A stretch of DNA of 64,000 nt from TMP-86 sp031394735 (lineage in GTDB: Bacteria > Pseudomonadota > Gammaproteobacteria > Steroidobacterales > Steroidobacteraceae), in the NCBI GenBank assembly GCA_031394735.1, contig JANMXI010000045.1, forward strand, positions 45,070 through 109,069. Reading direction: 5' to 3'. Positions 6,788 to 16,100 of the stretch are shown one piece after another. How positions within the stretch are numbered: position 1 is the first letter of the stretch; every line of letters begins with the position of its first letter. Under the pieces are notes generated by a model, which ran no database searches, was not told the DNA's origin, and saw only the letters and a program-made list of their open reading frames with translations. Made by a program: the position numbers and the translations under genes.

Positions 6788-9700
6788 ACATTCAGCGCGC
6801 GGTCGCGATCGTCGGCATCGGCTGCCGTTTTCCGGGGGGCGTACGCGACGCACGCGGGTTCTGGCGTCTGCTCACCGAAGGGCGTGATGCTATCGGCGAG
6901 ATTCCACCCGACCGTATCGACGTAGAGCGCTTCTTCCACCCGCAGCCGGCCACGCCCGGTCGCATGATGAGCAGACGCGGCGGCTTTCTCGATGCCATCG
7001 AGGACTTCGATGCAGCCTTCTTCAGCATCTCGCCCCGCGAGGCCGAACGGATTGACCCGCAGCAGCGTCTGCTGTTGGAAACCGCCTGGGAGGCGATCGA
7101 AGACTCCGGTGTCGACGCAAACCGACTGGTAGGAAGCCGCACCGGCGTCTACGTCGGCGAGTGGGTCGCCGACTTCGAAGCACGCAGCTTCGCCGACCTC
7201 GATCGGCTCGACATCCAGGCTACCTCCGGCAGCGGCCGTTATGCTGCGTCGGGCCGGGTGTCCTACGCGCTCGGGCTGCGGGGCCCGAGCCTGACCATCG
7301 ACAGCGCATGCTCTTCGTCGCTGGCTGCGTTGCACCTCGCCGTGACGGCAATCCGCAGTGGCGAATGCCCGCTAGCGTTGGCCGGCGGGGTGAACCTGAT
7401 CCTTCAGCCACACATTACGGTGGCTTATTCGCAGAGCCGCATGATGGCTCCGGACGGCCACTGCAAATTCGCCGACGCGACCGGCGATGGCTACGTGCGC
7501 AGCGAGGGCGCCGCGCTGGTGCTGCTAAAGCCGCTTGCGCAAGCATTGGCCGATGGCGATCGCATCTACGCCATCGTGCGCGGCAGTGCGGTTAACAACG
7601 ACGGCCGCAGCAGCGGTGTCATGGGTCGGCCGAGCCGCACCGGCCATGAAGAGCTGCTGCGCAGTGCTTACGCGGACGCCGACGTCGCGCCCGGCCGCGT
7701 CGGCTACGTCGAGGCGCACGGCACGGGTACTCGCGCGGGCGACCCTGTCGAGATCGGTGCTCTTGGTGCCGTGCTCGGCGAGGGACGCGTGGCCGGCTCG
7801 CGTTGCTGGATCGGTTCGGTGAAGACCAACATCGGCCACACTGAGAGCGCGGCGGGTGTGGCCGGGCTGATCAAGGCGGCGCTGGCGCTGCACGAAGGCG
7901 CGATTCCAGCGAGCCTGCACTTCAGGGAACCGAACCCGCAGGTAGCCTGGGCCGAGCTACCCTTCGATGTGCCAACTACCTTGACGCCATGGCCGGCCGG
8001 CGACGCGCCGCGTGTGGCAGGCGTCAACTCCTTCGGCATCGCCGGCAGCAACGCGCACGCGGTGCTCGAATCAGCTCCAGCGGCCGCGCCAATTCCCGCC
8101 AGCACGCTTCCGCCACGCCCTGCTCTGCTGGTACTGTCAGCGCGTAGTGCGCAGGCGCTGCGCGCGTCGGCGCAGCGCTATGCCGATCAGCTCGATGGCG
8201 TCACGCGCCAAGGACTTGACGATATTTGCTGGACCGCCGCGACGCGCCGCACCTCGCTCGAGCACCGCGCGGCGTTTGTGGCCGAGGATGCCCGGACTCT
8301 CGCGACCAACCTGCGCGCCTTTGCCGACGGCGCGGCCGCCACGGCGGAAGGTCTCGCCAGCGAACCCTCGGCTGCCCAGCCGGTGTTCCTCGTGCCCGGC
8401 CAGGGCGGCCAATGGCGCGGCATGGCGCGCGAAATGCTGCAGCGTGAGCCGGCTTTCGCCGCGGCGCTGCAACAGTGCGATGCCGCTGCGCGGCCAATCA
8501 TTGGCAGCTCGATCATCGGCTCGATCCAATCTGAGGCGAATGACGCACTCGACCGCATCGAGATCATCCAGCCCGCACTCACTGCCATCGCGATCGCCTA
8601 TGCGCGCTGGCTGGAATCAATCGGCATCGTACCGCGCGCGCTCGTGGGACACAGCATGGGCGAGGTCGGCGCGGCGCACCTCGCCGGCGTGCTCGATCTC
8701 GACCAGACAATGCTCATCGTTTGCCGCCGCAGCGCGCTGATGGCGCGTACCCGCGGGCAGGGCGCCATGGCGATGGTCGGCTTGCCGCTGCGCGCGGCCG
8801 AACGGCGACTGACGGGCCGCGAATCGCAATTGTCGGTCGCGGCCAGCAACGGGCCAGCGTCCTGCGTCGTCTCGGGCGAACCGGCCGCGCTCGCAGCCTT
8901 GATGGCCGAACTCGATTCGGCCGGCGTGTTCTGCCGGCTCGTCAACGTCGACGTGGCCTCGCACAGCTCGCAGATGGCCCAGCCGGCAGCCGAACTCGCG
9001 GCCGAACTCGCCGGACTTGAACCGCGCGAGGCACAGCGGCCGATCCACTCAACGCTGCTCGGCCGTGCGGCCCAGGGCCGCGAATTCGCGGCGGGCTACT
9101 GGGGCCGCAACCTGCGCGAGCCCGTGCGCTTCGAGGCCTGCGTGGCGCAGTTACTCGACGCCGACGCGCGCTGCTTCGTCGAACTTGGCCCGCATGCCGT
9201 GCTCGGCGGCGCGGTGCGGGAATCGGCCCAAGCGCGCGGCATTGGCGTCACGGCACTGGCCTGCGGCCGGCGGGACGAACCCGAACAATGTTGTGCATTG
9301 AGTGTGGTGGCATCGCTCTGGGTCGCCGGGCTCGACATCGACTGGCGCCGCGTGCTGCCGCGCGGACGCGTGGTCGACCTGCCGTTATACCCTTGGCAGC
9401 GCGAGCGCCACTGGTCGGAGACCGGTTCGCTGGCCGGCGCCGGTGCTGCCGATGTGTCCAGACCCGGCCACCACCCGCTGCTTGAAAGGCGATTCGAGCC
9501 TGCCGCGCAGGATGCCGTTTACTGGGAGACCACGCTCGCGCCGCAGCGCTTCGCCTGGGTCGCCGATCACGTCGTGCGCGGCTCGGTGTGGCTGCCCGGC
9601 ACAGCGTATGTTGAAGCGACGCTCGCGGCCGTCAACGAATTGCGCCCGCAGCATGCGTGGGCGCTCGCCGACATCGAATTCCTCGCCGCCTGGGCGATCA

Positions 9701-12700
9701 CACCCGGCAGTTCGCCGCGCATGCAGGTCCGGGTTGAATGGACAGGCGAAACGCAGGGCCGCTTTGAGGTGCACGGCCTCGCCCCCGACGACTTCAGCGA
9801 TCGCTGGGAACAACGCGCAACGGGCCGCATCGTAGCGGCCGCCCCCATCGCGCCCCTCGCCGCCGTCGGTGAACCGAGCGACCCGCTGTCGCGCGCTGAA
9901 GCGTACGCGCTGCTGGCCGGACTCGGTCTGGCGTACGGCCCAGCGTTTCAAGGTCTGCGTGAGTTACGCCTCTGCGCTACGCAAGCCGCCGCGCAGGTGC
10001 AGCTCGACGCCGCGACGCTCGACCCTCGCGCCGTCCGCTATGGCGCCTACCCGCCCTTGCTCGACAACGCACTACAGGCGCTCGCCGCCGCAATTGCTCA
10101 ACACCACCCCGACGACAGCGCCACTCCGATTCCCACGCGCATCGGCCGGATCGAACTGTGGCACCCGCTGCCGACCGATGCGGCGCTGAGCCTCAGCGTC
10201 GCACCCGGCACCGGTGATGTTGACATCCACGACGGCAACGGCAAGCCGCTCGGCGCGCTGCGCGGCATCGTCTTCAAGCGATGGCCTCAGTCCACGGCCG
10301 GTGGCATCACCGAGTTGCTGCAGCGGCCGGAGTGGATCGACTTGACTCCGAGCAGCGGCACCGACGCGCTCGGCCCCGTCGTCGTGGTCTGCATTTCGGC
10401 TGCGACCGCGGCGCCGCTGATCCACGCGTTGGCGGCCGTCGGTGTGCGCGCGGTTCACGTGACATCCGCCGACTTGCCCTTTTCACCCACCATCTCGGCG
10501 CTGTTCGGCGCGTCGCCGCGCGGCCACGTCGTGCACCTGGGCGCGCTCGAGTGCCCGATGCCGGATGAAGAACTCGGCTGGATCGAGGATGCCTGGCAGT
10601 GCAGCGGCGATGGCGCGCTCGCGCTGGCACACTCGATCGGTCATGCCGTGGACGGCGCGCCGCCGCGCGTCTGGCTGGTCACGCGGCGCGCCGTGGCCGC
10701 TGGCAACAACGATGGCCCGATGGCACTGGGCGGCGCGGCACTCTGGGGCCTGGGTCGCTCCTGGGCCCATGAGCAGCCGGCCCTGGACCTCACGCTCGTC
10801 GATCTCGACGGCGCCACTGCTGCGGAAATCGTTCCACTGCTGCGCGCTGCGCCGGCGCAGCGGCAGCTGGCGCTGCGCGGCGGCCGCTGGCTTGGCCTGC
10901 GGCTCGCGGCTTGGGCGGAGTCACTGGATGCAAGCACCTCGAATCACGCACCGAGCCTCCGCGCTGCGATCTCCTTGCCCGGCGACCCCACCACATTGCA
11001 CTGGGAAGCCGCGCTTCGACAGGCACCGCAGCCGCACGAGGTCGAGGTCGAGGTCGAGCACGCGGGGCTCAACTTCATGAACCTGATGTCGGCCCTCGGC
11101 GTGTACCCCGGCTACGAAAACGGCCAGGGTCCGCTCGGCATCGAATGCACCGGTCGGGTGGCGCGCGTCGGTGGCGAGGTCACGCATGTGCACCCGGGTG
11201 ATGCGGTGATCGCCATCGGCCCCGCCTGCCTGCAGCGCCACGCACGGGTGCATGGCGAACTCGTTGCGCTACGCCCGCACGATATCGCCTCCAATGCCGC
11301 CGCTGGCCTGCCAATCGCCTTTCTCACCGCGATCCATGCACTGACCCACCTCGCCCGTCTTGAACCCGACGAGCGCGTGCTTATCCACTCTGCGACCGGC
11401 GGCGTCGGACTCGCCGCACTTCAAGTTGCGCAACGCGCTGGCGCCCAGGTCTTCGCAAGCGCCGGCACGCAGGACAAGCGTGCCCTGTTGCGTTCGATGG
11501 GCGTGGTTCACGTGTTTGATTCACGCGGCGATTTTGCCGACGCGGCGCTGGCCGCCAGCGGTGGACGCGGCGTCGACGTGGTGCTGAACTCGCTCACTGG
11601 TGAGGCGATCTGTGCCGGCCTGCGCTGCCTCGCGCCCTACGGCCGCTTCGTCGAACTCGGTAAACGCGACATCTATGGCGGCAGGAGCGTCGCGCTGGCG
11701 CCGTTTCGCGCCAACTTGTCGTACTTCGCGGTCGACCTCGACCGCATGATGCGCGAGCGCCCTGCAGCGCTTGGCCGGATGCTGCGCGAGTTCGTCCGCG
11801 ACATGGATGCCGGCATCTGGCGCCCCTTGCCGGTGAGCACTTTCGCGGCGGACCAACTCATCGACGCGTTCAAGACGCTGATGCCCGGCACGCATGTCGG
11901 TAAGCACGTGGTCGCACTCGACCCACCGCCGACCACGGTGCACCCCTCCGCCGGGCTGCATGCGGCATTGCGCATGGATGGTTGCCACCTCATTACCGGC
12001 GGCCTTGGCGCACTCGGCCTCGAGGTCGCGCGCTGGCTCGCGCGCCGCGGTGCTTCGGCGTTGATGCTGATCGGCCGCCGCGCACCAACGCCGGCACTGC
12101 AACAGACCCTGCGCGAGATCGAGTCGCTCGGCACGCGCGTGCTGACCGCCGCCTGCGATGTGGCCGACCGCATCGCGCTTGGCGCCGCGCTCAATCGCGC
12201 GCGCGCCGAAGGCGGCCCGCTACGCGGCGTGTTCCATGCGGCCGGCGTGCTCGCCGACGTAACGCTCGGCGAGATGACGCCGCGGACGCTGCGCGCGCCG
12301 CGCGATGCCAAGGTACTCGGTGCCTGGAACCTCGACCGCCTGACCCGCGGCGACACGCTCGATGCGTTCGTGATGTTCTCCTCGGTGGCAGCTTTGTTTG
12401 GCACGCCCGGCCAGGGCAACTATGCGGCGGCGAACGCCTTTCTCGACGCACTGGCGCACGAGCGGCGCGCGCGCGGCCAGCCGGGTCTCGCGATCGGCTT
12501 CGGCCCGATCTCCCATGTCGGTCTGACCGCCGCCAGCGCGGTTCGCGGCAATTCACTGGCCCGGCTTGGCTTCGACGGCATCACGGTCGCAATCGCAGTC
12601 GAAGCGATCGACCGGCTGATTGCCTACGGCGGTCCACAAGCCGTGTGCGCAGCGTTCGATGCGAAACGCTGGCATGCAGCAATGGGCCGCGAGGACGCTG

Positions 12701-13146
12701 CCAGCCTCGTTGAAAACGACGTCGAATTTCCGCAGGGTAAGGCGGGCGCCGAACCGACGCTGCGCGATGCGCTCGCCCGCGCGCCACCCGGCCCGCCCCG
12801 CCGCGCACTGCTGGAGTCTGCGATCAAAACGGAGATCGGCGCCGTGCTGCGCGTGGCACCACAACGCGTACCCGCCGACGTAGCGCTCAAATCGCTGGGC
12901 ATGGATTCGCTGATGGCGCTCGAACTGCGCAACCGGATCGAGAAGCGCAGCGGCGCTTCGCTCTCACCGACGCTGGCGTGGAACCACCCGACCGTGCGTG
13001 CGCTCGCCGAGCACCTTGCAGCACGGTTGCACTTGTCGCTGGATGCGCCAGCGGGCGATGCCGAACTCGACGCCCTGCTCACTGACCTCGAGCAAATGAG
13101 CGACGACGAGGCCCGCGCCCTGCTCGAACGCGGCGGTGTTGCGTGA
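6784..13146 (+). CDS. Type I PKS, module 1: KS-AT-DH-ER-KR-ACP
   Basis: A 2120-residue monomodular PKS with the full reducing set. KS about 6-432 (Cys 176 in SACSSS, EAHGTGT and KTNIGH present); AT 535-850 (Ser 624 in GHSMGE); DH 896-1165 (His 929 in HVVRGSVWLP, Asp 1094); ER 1395-1705 (GGVGLAA near 1540); KR 1735-1915 (Ser 1867, Tyr 1880); ACP with the phosphopantetheine Ser 2042 in GMDSL. The AT specificity motif is VASH (724-727), a variant of the methylmalonyl-type YASH, so methylmalonyl-CoA is the likeliest extender, with moderate certainty. The expected product is a fully saturated two-carbon unit. Unlike the next six PKSs, it begins directly with the KS and has no N-terminal docking helix, as expected for the first protein of a line. 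No loading module precedes it. The C-terminal tail (QMSDDEARALL) resembles a docking helix. Confidence 0.93.
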   Translation: MNIQRAVAIVGIGCRFPGGVRDARGFWRLLTEGRDAIGEIPPDRIDVERFFHPQPATPGRMMSRRGGFLDAIEDFDAAFFSISPREAERIDPQQRLLLETAWEAIEDSGVDANRLVGSRTGVYVGEWVADFEARSFADLDRLDIQATSGSGRYAASGRVSYALGLRGPSLTIDSACSSSLAALHLAVTAIRSGECPLALAGGVNLILQPHITVAYSQSRMMAPDGHCKFADATGDGYVRSEGAALVLLKPLAQALADGDRIYAIVRGSAVNNDGRSSGVMGRPSRTGHEELLRSAYADADVAPGRVGYVEAHGTGTRAGDPVEIGALGAVLGEGRVAGSRCWIGSVKTNIGHTESAAGVAGLIKAALALHEGAIPASLHFREPNPQVAWAELPFDVPTTLTPWPAGDAPRVAGVNSFGIAGSNAHAVLESAPAAAPIPASTLPPRPALLVLSARSAQALRASAQRYADQLDGVTRQGLDDICWTAATRRTSLEHRAAFVAEDARTLATNLRAFADGAAATAEGLASEPSAAQPVFLVPGQGGQWRGMAREMLQREPAFAAALQQCDAAARPIIGSSIIGSIQSEANDALDRIEIIQPALTAIAIAYARWLESIGIVPRALVGHSMGEVGAAHLAGVLDLDQTMLIVCRRSALMARTRGQGAMAMVGLPLRAAERRLTGRESQLSVAASNGPASCVVSGEPAALAALMAELDSAGVFCRLVNVDVASHSSQMAQPAAELAAELAGLEPREAQRPIHSTLLGRAAQGREFAAGYWGRNLREPVRFEACVAQLLDADARCFVELGPHAVLGGAVRESAQARGIGVTALACGRRDEPEQCCALSVVASLWVAGLDIDWRRVLPRGRVVDLPLYPWQRERHWSETGSLAGAGAADVSRPGHHPLLERRFEPAAQDAVYWETTLAPQRFAWVADHVVRGSVWLPGTAYVEATLAAVNELRPQHAWALADIEFLAAWAITPGSSPRMQVRVEWTGETQGRFEVHGLAPDDFSDRWEQRATGRIVAAAPIAPLAAVGEPSDPLSRAEAYALLAGLGLAYGPAFQGLRELRLCATQAAAQVQLDAATLDPRAVRYGAYPPLLDNALQALAAAIAQHHPDDSATPIPTRIGRIELWHPLPTDAALSLSVAPGTGDVDIHDGNGKPLGALRGIVFKRWPQSTAGGITELLQRPEWIDLTPSSGTDALGPVVVVCISAATAAPLIHALAAVGVRAVHVTSADLPFSPTISALFGASPRGHVVHLGALECPMPDEELGWIEDAWQCSGDGALALAHSIGHAVDGAPPRVWLVTRRAVAAGNNDGPMALGGAALWGLGRSWAHEQPALDLTLVDLDGATAAEIVPLLRAAPAQRQLALRGGRWLGLRLAAWAESLDASTSNHAPSLRAAISLPGDPTTLHWEAALRQAPQPHEVEVEVEHAGLNFMNLMSALGVYPGYENGQGPLGIECTGRVARVGGEVTHVHPGDAVIAIGPACLQRHARVHGELVALRPHDIASNAAAGLPIAFLTAIHALTHLARLEPDERVLIHSATGGVGLAALQVAQRAGAQVFASAGTQDKRALLRSMGVVHVFDSRGDFADAALAASGGRGVDVVLNSLTGEAICAGLRCLAPYGRFVELGKRDIYGGRSVALAPFRANLSYFAVDLDRMMRERPAALGRMLREFVRDMDAGIWRPLPVSTFAADQLIDAFKTLMPGTHVGKHVVALDPPPTTVHPSAGLHAALRMDGCHLITGGLGALGLEVARWLARRGASALMLIGRRAPTPALQQTLREIESLGTRVLTAACDVADRIALGAALNRARAEGGPLRGVFHAAGVLADVTLGEMTPRTLRAPRDAKVLGAWNLDRLTRGDTLDAFVMFSSVAALFGTPGQGNYAAANAFLDALAHERRARGQPGLAIGFGPISHVGLTAASAVRGNSLARLGFDGITVAIAVEAIDRLIAYGGPQAVCAAFDAKRWHAAMGREDAASLVENDVEFPQGKAGAEPTLRDALARAPPGPPRRALLESAIKTEIGAVLRVAPQRVPADVALKSLGMDSLMALELRNRIEKRSGASLSPTLAWNHPTVRALAEHLAARLHLSLDAPAGDAELDALLTDLEQMSDDEARALLERGGVA

Positions 13147-16100
13147 GCGTTCCGCCCGATCGCCTGGCCGGCCTGTCGCCGGGAAAACGAGCGCTGCTCG
13201 CGCAACGCCTCCGGCAAAAGCCAGGTGCGCCGCTCGCGCCGCTCACTCCCACGGTCGAGCGCATCGCCATCCTCGCCTCGGCCTGCCGCCTGCCCGGCGG
13301 TGCCGACTCGCCAGCGACATTGTGGCAGTTGCTCGCCGAGGGTCGCGATGCAGTCACGGACGTCCCAGCCTCACGCTGGGACGGCGCCGCGCTCTTCAGC
13401 CACGACCCGCACGAAGCCAACCGCATCCAGTCGCGCTGCGGCGGTTTCCTCGACGGTCTGGACCGCTTCGACGCCGCCTTCTTCGGCATTGCGCCGCGCG
13501 AGGCGGCACTGATGGACCCACAGCAGCGCCTGCTGCTCGAACTCGCCTGGGAAGCGCTCGAAGCGGCCGGCCTGCCGATCGAAGGCCTGGCCCGCTCGGC
13601 CACCGGCGTGTTTGTTGGTGCACACAGCCAGAGCAGCGACTGGTGGCTGCTGCAACTCGCGCAGCGCGGCGGTGTGGCCAGTCATTCGAGCACCGGTTCG
13701 GCGCATAGTATCCTCGCGAATCGCGTCTCGTATGCGTATGACCTACGTGGCCCGTCGATGACGGTGGACACCGCGTGCTCGTCTTCCCTCGTCGCCATTC
13801 ATCTCGCGTGCCAGAGCCTGCGCAGCGGCGAATGCGACCTGGCGCTCGCTGGCGGCGTGAATCTGATGCTGCTGCCGAGCGCTAGCTTCGCGTTCAGTCA
13901 GCTGCAGATTCTGTCCGCGGGCGGCCGCTGCCGGACCTTCGACGCGGCGGCTGACGGCATCGTGCGTGGCGAGGGTTGCGCGCTTGTCGTGCTCAAGCGT
14001 CTGTCGGAGGCCTTGCGCGACGGCGACCCAATACTTGCGGTCATCGCAGGCTCGGCGGTGAACCAGGACGGCGCGAGCAACGGTCTGACCGCGCCGAACG
14101 GACCGGCGCAGGAAGCTGTGATCCAGCGTGCGCTGGCGATGGCGGCGATGGCGCCGGAACGCGTTGGCCTGGTCGAGACACACGGCACGGGCACGCCGCT
14201 CGGCGACCCTGTCGAGGTGGAAGCGCTCGCCCATGTGATTGGACCGGCGCGCGACGCAGCCCATCGCTGCTGGCTCGGTGCGCTCAAGACGAACATTGGT
14301 CACCTCGAAGCGGCGGCGGGCGTCGCGGGACTCATCAAGGCGGTTGAATGCCTGCGTCGCGGCCTGGTACCGGCGAACCTGCACTTCACGCGTCCCAACC
14401 CGTACCTGCGCTTGGACGGCACACCGTTCGTGATTCCGCTCGATTTGACGCCATGGCCCGCCGGCACGTTGCCGCGCGTGGCCGGTGTCAGCTCGTTCGG
14501 CTTCGGCGGAACCAATGCGCATATCGTGCTTGAGGAACATCGCGGCGAGACTCCAGCTGTTGTCGATACCGCCCCACGGGACCAGCTGCTGACCGTCTCG
14601 GCGCGCAACCCAGCGGCGCTGGTGCAATCGCTACGGGAGCACGCGACAGCACTCGACACGCTGCCCGCCGAACAACTGGGCGCCTTCGTCTACACCGCAA
14701 AGGTACGGCGCAGTCACCATGCGCACCGCATTGCGGTGGTCGGTAGCGCACCGCAGGCGCTCGCCGAACGTCTGCGCGCGCGTCTCGCGGATGCCGCAAA
14801 GTCGCCGGCTGTCGGCGACACACGACCGGTCTGGGTCTACACCGGCCAGGGCAGCCTGTGGCCGGGGATGGGCCGCGAGCTGTTCGACACTGAGCCCGTG
14901 TTCCGCACCGCGCTCGAAGAAGTCGCAGCGCTGTTCGAGAGCGCGGCCGGCTGGAACCTGCTGCCAGTCGTGATCGATGCCAGCGAAAGCACGCGCCACG
15001 CCGCCACCGAGGTCGCGCAGCCGGCGCTATTCGCGCTGCAAGTCGGGCTGACCGCGCTGTGGCGTGCTTGGGGTATGCCTGCGGGCGCCGTCGTCGGCCA
15101 CAGTGTCGGCGAGGTAGCCGCAGCATTGGCCGCCGGAGTGCTGACTTTGGACGACGCCGTGGTCGTCGTGTTGCAGCGCTCGCGCGCCATGCAGCCCACG
15201 TTCGGCCACGGCTGCATGGCGCAGGCTGAATGCGGCGAGGCGGACCTTCGCGCCGAACTTGCCGCGTTCGGTGATGTGCTCGCGGTCGCGGCGCTGAACG
15301 GACCAGCTTCGACGGTGCTGTCGGGGCCGACCGAGCCACTCAACGCCTGCGTTGCGCAACTTCAAGCGCGCGGCATCGCAACGCGTGCCCTGGCGGTCGA
15401 CTACGCCTTCCACAGCAACCAGATGACGCATGTCGTTCCCGGCATCGTCGCTGCGCTGCGCACCATCCGGCCGCGGCCTGCGACGTTGCCATTCATGTCG
15501 ACCGTGACTGGCCGATGGGCTGAGTCCGGCAATCTCGACGCTGCCTACTGGGGCCGCAACGTGCGCGACACGGTACGGTTTGCCCCCGCGGTGCAGGAAC
15601 TGCTCGCAGCGGGCTACCGGACGTTTCTCGAGATCGGTCCGCACCCAGCACTCGGTGCCGGCATCCAGGCACAGGCCGATGCGGCGCGGACCGAGGTGGG
15701 CATCGCCGCATCACTGCGGCGCGACAAGCCGGCGCGGGCCGCCTTGCTCTCGAGCATGGGCGCGCTCCTCGAAGCCGGTACTGCGATCGATTGGCAGCGG
15801 CACCGCGACCCGCGCCGCCGCGTCCTGACATTGCCGCGCCAGCCGTGGCAGCGGCAGCGCCATTGGCTCGCTGCGCCCGATGTGGCGGCCCTCGCGTTCA
15901 GTGTCACCGGCCGCGCCGGGCCGGCCGCGGCGCTCGGCGACCCCACCGCCTGTTACGAGATGAGTTGGTTGCCCTCGGCCGTTTTGCCGCGCGCACCGGC
16001 GTTCGACATTACCCGCCACGCCGCGCCGCTCGAAGCGCTGGCTGCCACCTGGCCCGAAGCGCAGGTTCTGGCCGGTGAATCAGACGTGCAGACGGCTCTT

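Noticed and set aside
6784..13146. KS1 considered as a KSQ loading domain.
   Set aside because: Cys 176 is present in SACSSS; a KSQ would have Gln there, and the module has a full reductive loop.
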